Below, piece after piece: positions 59,164 to 64,000 of a stretch of DNA of 64,000 bases. The stretch lies in assembly GCF_001439815.1 (NCBI RefSeq), contig NZ_JYLM01000010.1, forward strand, positions 124,001-188,000. The letters are read 5' to 3'. Position numbers and translations under genes: made by a program. The notes under the pieces were generated by a model. It was not told the origin of the DNA. It searched no databases and was given only the letters and a program-made list of their open reading frames with translations. Position 1 is the first letter of the stretch. Each line of letters opens with the position of its first letter. The stretch is from Pseudomonas orientalis. GTDB taxonomy: Bacteria > Pseudomonadota > Gammaproteobacteria > Pseudomonadales > Pseudomonadaceae.

Positions 59164-59571
59164 GTGGCTCAAAAGCAGGAAGAGGAAGAAAAGGTCCGTT
59201 TGGACAAGTGGCTGTGGGCCGCGCGCTTCTACAAAACCCGTGCCCTGGCCAAGGCCGCCATCGAGAGCGGCAAGGTGCACCATCGCGGCGAGCGCTGCAA
59301 GCCTGGAAAGGAACCGCGCGTCGGCGATGAGTTCCAGATTCGTACAGGCTTTGATGAAAAGACTGTCGTGGTGCAAGCGCTCTCCATCGTGCGCCGGGGC
59401 GCGCCTGAAGCGCAGACGTTGTACGCCGAAACCGAAGCCAGTATCGCCAAGCGGGAAAACGCTGCGGCCATGCGCAAGGCGGGGGCTTCAGGCCTGACCA
59501 CCGACGGCAAGCCAAGCAAGAAGCAGCGCCGCGATCTGTTCAAATTTCGCGGCAGCGGCAGCGATGATTGA
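59164..59571 (+). CDS. hslR: Heat-shock protein Hsp15 (S4-domain ribosome rescue factor)
   Basis: S4 RNA-binding protein of 135 residues: KVRLDKWLWAARFYKTRALAKAAIESGKVHH is the S4 core, with a basic C-terminus (KKQRRDLFKF). Hsp15 recycles 50S subunits carrying nascent peptidyl-tRNA. The start is GTG 59164 with GAGGA 6 bases upstream; the longer in-frame ATG 59098 lacks such a site. Family neighbours hslO and pckA lie downstream, as in P. aeruginosa. Confidence 0.92.
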   Translation: MAQKQEEEEKVRLDKWLWAARFYKTRALAKAAIESGKVHHRGERCKPGKEPRVGDEFQIRTGFDEKTVVVQALSIVRRGAPEAQTLYAETEASIAKRENAAAMRKAGASGLTTDGKPSKKQRRDLFKFRGSGSDD

Positions 59572-59603
59572 TTGCACAATCTCCAGCCCGAATGAGATCA
59601 AAA

Positions 59604-59694
59604 ATGTGGGAGGGGGCTTGCCCCCGATGGCGGAGTGTCAGCCACAGATTAGCTGACTGACCCACTGCTATCGGTAGCAAGTCCCCTCCCACAT
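59604..59694. repeat. REP doublet (REPIN), partly decayed
   Basis: Inward-facing units between hslR and the PAP2 gene. The right unit reads ATCGGTAGCAAGTCCCC in place of ATCGGGGGCAAGCCCCC, with two mismatches breaking the stem. Confidence 0.85.
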
Positions 59695-59706
59695 TTGGCT
59701 GCGGTG

Positions 59707-60510
59707 TTAAGGATTCGTGCGCATGACGCTCAAGCGCCCAATCACCGGCAGTTTGCCAAGCACCCCGAACACCGGCGCGGTTGCTCGCAACAGAAACCCC
59801 GACACCTTCGCCGCAAACGGCGTGTAATAACCCCAGCCCAAGGCCAACAGCGCCAGCAACACCCCGCCGATATAATCGTCCTGCCCCCAATGCGCGCCCG
59901 CCACCAGGCGCGGCATCATGAACAACAGCGCCAGGCCCCAGATCACCAGCACCTGGCCGATGCGCTTGGCGAACACGGTCATGAACATCGCCCAAATCAA
60001 CAACACAGAAGCATGATCACCCGGGAAGCTCTGGCTCGAACGGTCTTTCAATTCCCAGGTTTTCTCAAGCCCGGGGAAAAAATCACTCATCTGAATCGCG
60101 CCGTCGATCACCATCGACGGGCTGCTGTGCTGCCAACCCATGTGTGCCGCGAGCTTGGAAAACAACATCCGGATAAACAGCAACAGCAGCAGAATACCGA
60201 GGAAGCCAAAGAACGCCTGGCGCACCTGCACGGCCTTGAACACCCAGTCGCCGCGAATCAGCAGTGCCAGCAGAATCACCCCAACGATCGCATCAAACGG
60301 CCGCAGGCTTGCCACGGCCCAAACGTGTAACCAGGTGGAGTTGCTCGCCAGCGGGCCATTGAGCAGATGAAACAGCCACTCGTCGAAAATCACACACAGC
60401 ATCTGGCCCGTGGGCCACAGCCAGAAACACAGCAGCCCGACAGCGACCAGATTGCAAAGAGCCCATCGCCGGAGGTTCCAGTTCGCTTGGAACAAACCCG
60501 GATTGTTCAT
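59707..60510 (-). CDS. PAP2-family membrane phosphatase
   Basis: Membrane phosphatase of 267 residues with about six hydrophobic helices. It has the PAP2 motifs KDRSSQSFPGDHAS and RLVAGAHWGQDD (catalytic His and Asp). Such enzymes remove phosphate from lipid carriers such as undecaprenyl-PP, lipid A or phosphatidate. GAGGG 7 bases before ATG 60510 supports this start; ATG 60531, preceded by AGGAG only 4 bases upstream, is an alternative. It is divergent from hslO, with palindromes GCACCA/TGGTGC and CGTTTA/TAAACG in the shared region. Confidence 0.85.
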   Translation of the reverse strand: MNNPGLFQANWNLRRWALCNLVAVGLLCFWLWPTGQMLCVIFDEWLFHLLNGPLASNSTWLHVWAVASLRPFDAIVGVILLALLIRGDWVFKAVQVRQAFFGFLGILLLLLFIRMLFSKLAAHMGWQHSSPSMVIDGAIQMSDFFPGLEKTWELKDRSSQSFPGDHASVLLIWAMFMTVFAKRIGQVLVIWGLALLFMMPRLVAGAHWGQDDYIGGVLLALLALGWGYYTPFAAKVSGFLLRATAPVFGVLGKLPVIGRLSVMRTNP

Positions 60511-60633
60511 AAACTGTCCCTCATCGCTCATCAAGCTCCTTGTTTTCAGGAGAAATCGCACCAATGTGGTGCTAAAGCGTTTAATTTTATAAACGTTGTA
60601 ATCATTTTGTCATCACTTCAGATACCCAGACCT

Positions 60634-61536
60634 ATGACTGATCTACCGGACACCGACTTCACCCAACGCTTCATCTTCGACGAGAACGACGCCCGTGGCG
60701 AACTCGTCTCCCTGGAGCGCAGCTACGCCGAAGTTCTCGCCAAACACGCCTATCCGGAACCGGTCGCGCAACTGCTCGGTGAGTTGATGGCGGCGGCTGC
60801 GTTGCTGGTAGGCACGATGAAATTCGACGGTTTGCTGATCCTGCAGGCACGGTCCGAAGGCCCGGTGCCGATGCTGATGATCGAGTGTTCCAGCGAGCGT
60901 GAAATCCGTGGCCTGGCCCGTTACGACGCCGAGCGGATCGCGCCTGACGCTACCCTGGCCGACCTGATGGCTGACGGTGTGCTGGCAATCACTGTTGACC
61001 CGACGGAAGGCCAGCGCTACCAGGGCATCGTCGATCTGGACGGCGAAACCCTGTCGGACTGCTTTACCAACTATTTCGTCATGTCCCAGCAAGTCGGCAC
61101 CAAGTTCTGGCTCAACGCCGACGGCAAGCGCGCCCGCGGCCTGCTGCTGCAGCAATTGCCGGCCGACCGCATCAGGGACGACGATGAGCGCATCGACAGC
61201 TGGCGCAAGCTGACCGCCCTGGCCGGTACCCTGACCGCCGAGGAACTGCTGGGCCTGGACAACGAAACCATCCTGCATCGCCTGTACCACGAGGAGGCGG
61301 TGCGCCTGTTTGACGAGCAGGGCCTGCGCTTCAATTGCAGTTGCTCGCGCGAGCGTTCCGCCAATGCCCTGGTCAGCCTGGGTCTGGAAGATGCGCAGGA
61401 ATTGGTCGTGGAACATGGTGGGCATATCGAGATTGACTGCCAGTTCTGCAACCAGCGCTACCTGTTCGACGCGGCCGATGTAGCCCAATTGTTCGCCGGC
61501 GCAGGCAGCGACACCCCTTCCGACACCCGTCACTAA
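60634..61536 (+). CDS. hslO: Redox-regulated chaperone Hsp33
   Basis: Hsp33 of 300 residues. The C-terminal redox switch is complete: FNCSCSRERS and IDCQFCNQRY give the CxC and CxxC zinc-binding cysteines. The N-terminal segment LIECSSEREIRGLARY and YQGIVDLDGETLSDCFTNYFVMSQQ are typical. It is activated by oxidative unfolding and heat. ATG 60634 gives the standard length; the longer upstream frame has no support. Confidence 0.94.
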   Translation: MTDLPDTDFTQRFIFDENDARGELVSLERSYAEVLAKHAYPEPVAQLLGELMAAAALLVGTMKFDGLLILQARSEGPVPMLMIECSSEREIRGLARYDAERIAPDATLADLMADGVLAITVDPTEGQRYQGIVDLDGETLSDCFTNYFVMSQQVGTKFWLNADGKRARGLLLQQLPADRIRDDDERIDSWRKLTALAGTLTAEELLGLDNETILHRLYHEEAVRLFDEQGLRFNCSCSRERSANALVSLGLEDAQELVVEHGGHIEIDCQFCNQRYLFDAADVAQLFAGAGSDTPSDTRH

Positions 61537-61715
61537 AACGTTTAAGCACAGGTAAATTACCTGCCGAATGCCGGATTAGAGGCGTTCTGACGGGAGGGCC
61601 CTACTCTTTTTGGGCTTTTCTGGCATAATCCGGCCCACTTTTTTCGCGGTAGTAGTGCGCAACCTTCTACTACAAAACGTTTGGAGCACTCGGCCACAGG
61701 CCGACGGGGAACCTC

Positions 61716-63257
61716 ATGACGCAAGCCAATAACGCCGTATACACCGATCTGAGTGTTGACGATCTGGTCAAAGAAGCCCTGCAGCGCGGTGAAGGCGTGC
61801 TTGCCGATACTGGCGCGCTGGTCGTAGAAACCGGTCACCGCACCGGCCGTTCGCCGGTCGACCGCTTCATCGTCGAAGAGCCTACTACCCAGGACGCAAT
61901 CGCCTGGGGCCCGATCAACCGCAAGTTCCCGGCCGACAAGTTCGATGCCTTGTGGGCGCGCGTAGAAGCGTTCAACAACGCGCAAGAGCACTTCGTTTCC
62001 CACGTTCACGTAGGGGCTTCCGAAGACCACTACCTGGCCGTGAAAATGACCACCCAGACTGCCTGGCAGAACCTGTTCGGTCGTTGCCTGTTCATCAACC
62101 CGGCCCAGTACAACCCGGCCGGTCGTGACGAGTGGCAAGTGCTCAACGTGGCCAACTTCGAGTGCGTGCCAGAGCGTGACGGCACCAACTCCGACGGTTG
62201 CGTGATCCTCAATTTCGCCCAGAAAAAAGTGCTGATCGCCGGCATGCGTTACGCCGGTGAAATGAAGAAAGCCATGTTCTCGGTGCAGAACTTCCTGCTG
62301 CCGGCGTCCGACGTGTTGCCAATGCACTGCGCCGCCAACATCGGCGAAGCAGGCGACGTGACCCTGTTCTTCGGCCTGTCGGGCACCGGCAAGACCACCC
62401 TGTCCGCTGACGAAAGCCGTTACCTGATCGGTGACGACGAACACGGCTGGGGCGAAGGCGTGGTGTTCAACATCGAAGGCGGTTGCTATGCCAAGTGCAT
62501 CGACCTGTCCGAGAAGAACGAACCGGTTATCTGGAAGGCCATCAAGCACGGCGCCGTGCTGGAAAACGTCGTCATCGACGAGGCCGGGCACGCTGACTAC
62601 ACCAATGTCAGCCTGACCCAGAACAGCCGCGCCGCCTACCCGCTGGAACACGTTGCCAAGCGTTCCGAGAAGAACCTGGGCGGCGAGCCCAACGCGGTGA
62701 TCTTCCTGACCTGCGACCTGACTGGCGTACTGCCGCCCGTGTCGATCCTCAGCGAAGAACAAGCGGCCTACCACTTCCTGTCGGGCTACACCGCACTGGT
62801 GGGCTCGACCGAAATGGGTTCGGGCAGCGGCATCAAGTCGACCTTCTCCACCTGCTTCGGCGCACCATTCTTCCCGCGCCCGGCCGGTGAATACGCTGAG
62901 CTGTTGATCAAGCGCATCCGCGGCTTTGGCTCCAAGGTCTACCTGGTCAACACCGGCTGGACCGGTGGCGGCTACGGCGTCGGCAAACGCTTCAACATCC
63001 CGACCACTCGCGGCGTGATCGCAGCGATCCAGAGCGGCGCGTTGATCGGTGCAGAGACCGAGCACCTCGATACCATCAACCTCGACGTGCCGTTGGCTGT
63101 GCCAGGCGTTGAGACCGGCCTGTTGAACCCACGTAACACCTGGGCTGACCAGGCTGCCTACGATGAAGCGGCGAAGGCGCTGGCCGGGTTGTTCATCGAG
63201 AACTTCAAGAAGTTTGAAGTGAGCGATGCGATCAAGGCTGCAGGGCCTAAGTTGTAA
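61716..63257 (+). CDS. pckA: ATP-dependent phosphoenolpyruvate carboxykinase
   Basis: PEP carboxykinase (ATP) of 513 residues: GRSPVDRFIVEEP, kinase P-loop FGLSGTGKTTLSAD, metal site GDDEHGWGEGVVFNIEGGCYAK, and NTGWTGGGYGVGKR. It converts oxaloacetate to PEP in gluconeogenesis. ATG 61716 is the family start. CATAAT at 61623 may be part of its promoter. A clean terminator follows. Confidence 0.95.
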   Translation: MTQANNAVYTDLSVDDLVKEALQRGEGVLADTGALVVETGHRTGRSPVDRFIVEEPTTQDAIAWGPINRKFPADKFDALWARVEAFNNAQEHFVSHVHVGASEDHYLAVKMTTQTAWQNLFGRCLFINPAQYNPAGRDEWQVLNVANFECVPERDGTNSDGCVILNFAQKKVLIAGMRYAGEMKKAMFSVQNFLLPASDVLPMHCAANIGEAGDVTLFFGLSGTGKTTLSADESRYLIGDDEHGWGEGVVFNIEGGCYAKCIDLSEKNEPVIWKAIKHGAVLENVVIDEAGHADYTNVSLTQNSRAAYPLEHVAKRSEKNLGGEPNAVIFLTCDLTGVLPPVSILSEEQAAYHFLSGYTALVGSTEMGSGSGIKSTFSTCFGAPFFPRPAGEYAELLIKRIRGFGSKVYLVNTGWTGGGYGVGKRFNIPTTRGVIAAIQSGALIGAETEHLDTINLDVPLAVPGVETGLLNPRNTWADQAAYDEAAKALAGLFIENFKKFEVSDAIKAAGPKL

Positions 63258-63272
63258 GGTTCGTATGGTGTG

Positions 63273-63302
63273 AAAAAGCCGCCCCGAGTGGGCGGCTTTT
63301 TT
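63273..63302 (+). terminator. Rho-independent terminator after pckA
   Basis: AAAAAGCCGCCC and GGGCGGCTTTTTT pair around CGAGT, 16 bp after the pckA stop codon. Confidence 0.9.
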
Positions 63303-63347
63303 GTGCGCGACAGGTTGTATCCCGCTCGCCGGGTTTGCGCAGTTCCC

Positions 63348-63436
63348 ATGTGGGAGGGGGCTTGCCCCCGATTGCGGTGTACCAGTCAAAGGTGGGCCGC
63401 CTGACACACTGCTATCGGGGGCAAGCCCCCTCCCAC
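63348..63436. repeat. REP doublet (REPIN)
   Basis: Inward-facing GTGGGAGGGGGCTTGCCCCC units between the convergent pckA and DUF1493-like genes. Confidence 0.9.
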
Positions 63437-63460
63437 ACTTGATTCTCGGTGTACTTCAGG

Positions 63461-64000
63461 TCAGCTCAGGTTTTCCAGTGTCTGCGTATCCCAGCTGTGG
63501 GTCTTGATCGCCAGGTAGAGCATGCCGATAGTCAGTGGCACTTTTTCGCCGCGCCCCTTGGCCCGACGTTTGAGAAACACATCAAACACCGGCGTGTTGA
63601 AATAACGATAAGTGTCGAAGTCGCCCAAGTCGAGCGCGAATTCCTGTTCCAGCGCTTCCATCAGTTGCTTGGCCTCGCTGCCATCACAGCCCAGGTCGAA
63701 GTTCAGCGAGGTTTGCAGGCGGATGGTCTTGTGTTTCGGCAGACCGATTTCTTCGTGCAGCAGTTGCAGGAGGTGCTGCATGACGGGGTCATCGGGGAAG
63801 TGGGAGGCGAGGTTCATGGTGGGGGCCCGCAGGAGTGGGTGAGGGGGGCTTTTGCGTTTTAGGCGGTATTTGTTTCGGCTGATGAAAAGTGCCAAGCCTA
63901 TCAAGAACAGGGCCAGGGGAAGGAGTTGAATGTTCAGGATGATGGCGACGTAGGGCAGCCAGAGCAACAGAGCCAGTCCCGTTACGATGAAGGTAACGGC
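63461..64000 (-). CDS. Membrane-anchored DUF1493-like protein (5' partial)
   Basis: The frame is open to the right edge, so the start is probably outside. The visible N-terminal part is strongly hydrophobic (TFIVTGLALLLWLPYVAIIL and LLPLALFLIGLALFI, two membrane segments). A basic linker (RNKYRLKRK) follows, then a soluble domain from MNLASHFPDDPVMQHLLQLL to the end that looks like DUF1493, an acyl-carrier-protein-like family (SLNFDLGCDGSEAKQLMEALEQEF). ATG 63817 would give the soluble domain alone but lacks a good ribosome-binding site, and the upstream codons look genuinely coding. Function unknown. Confidence 0.65.
   Translation of the reverse strand, partial: AVTFIVTGLALLLWLPYVAIILNIQLLPLALFLIGLALFISRNKYRLKRKSPPHPLLRAPTMNLASHFPDDPVMQHLLQLLHEEIGLPKHKTIRLQTSLNFDLGCDGSEAKQLMEALEQEFALDLGDFDTYRYFNTPVFDVFLKRRAKGRGEKVPLTIGMLYLAIKTHSWDTQTLENLS

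Noticed and set aside
61557..63407. 616-residue minus-strand frame
   Set aside because: Antisense shadow of pckA extending through REP and terminator sequences.
3040..63436. Repeated GGGGGCTTGCCCCC sequences as a possible CRISPR array
   Set aside because: Copies are dispersed between genes, arranged as inverted pairs, and lack regular repeat-spacer order; they are REP elements.

Overview
This window is chromosomal DNA from a Pseudomonas of the fluorescens group. The evidence is GC-rich coding with Pseudomonas-type codon use, the core gene order gshA - PaaI thioesterase - tex - ompR/envZ (amgRS) - rimK/rimB - hslR - PAP2 - hslO - pckA known from pseudomonads, an EAL-domain rimA gene in a rimABK operon as in fluorescens-group strains, and many Pseudomonas REP/REPIN palindromes between genes. 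I saw no rRNA, tRNA, CRISPR array, prophage or intact insertion sequence.

About 1-49.5 kb is mostly a sulfur-scavenging neighbourhood. It begins with the end of a sulfonate/sulfate-ester type binding protein. Next come a LysR regulator divergent from an AtsK-type alkylsulfatase dioxygenase, a formylglycine-type sulfatase, and a second, paralogous LysR divergent from a TonB-dependent receptor. An MFS exporter with its own LysR follows, then a tonB-exbB-exbD operon, a small serine hydrolase, a degenerate SfnR-like sigma-54 activator and an orphan MetQ. After an interruption (see below) the theme resumes with metQNI, an FMN-dependent sulfone/sulfonate-type monooxygenase, two tandem SfnB-like flavoproteins, the cystine importer tcyJLN, D-cysteine desulfhydrase (dcyD) and serine O-acetyltransferase (epsC). 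It closes, after betT and an aldo/keto reductase, with tauABCD. Together these genes would capture organosulfur compounds, move them across both membranes, release sulfite or sulfate, and make cysteine. Many of the encoded proteins carry almost no Met or Cys, an in-sequence sign that they are made during sulfur starvation.

Embedded cargo that does not fit the theme: an AT-richer gene for a TcdA/TcdB-type toxin glycosyltransferase (15720-17087), a polar amino-acid ABC importer, a RecF/OLD-like AAA ATPase, an RND efflux operon with two adaptor lipoproteins, a GH101-like secreted glycosidase, a SAM methyltransferase, a protein made of two Ig-like repeats, and the choline transporter betT behind a perfect BetI-like palindrome.

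From 49.7 to 64 kb is conserved core genome: glutathione synthesis, Tex, OmpR/EnvZ (AmgRS), RimABK ribosome modification, heat-shock proteins Hsp15 and Hsp33, PEP carboxykinase, and at the right edge a DUF1493-like protein whose reading frame continues out of the window as a membrane segment.
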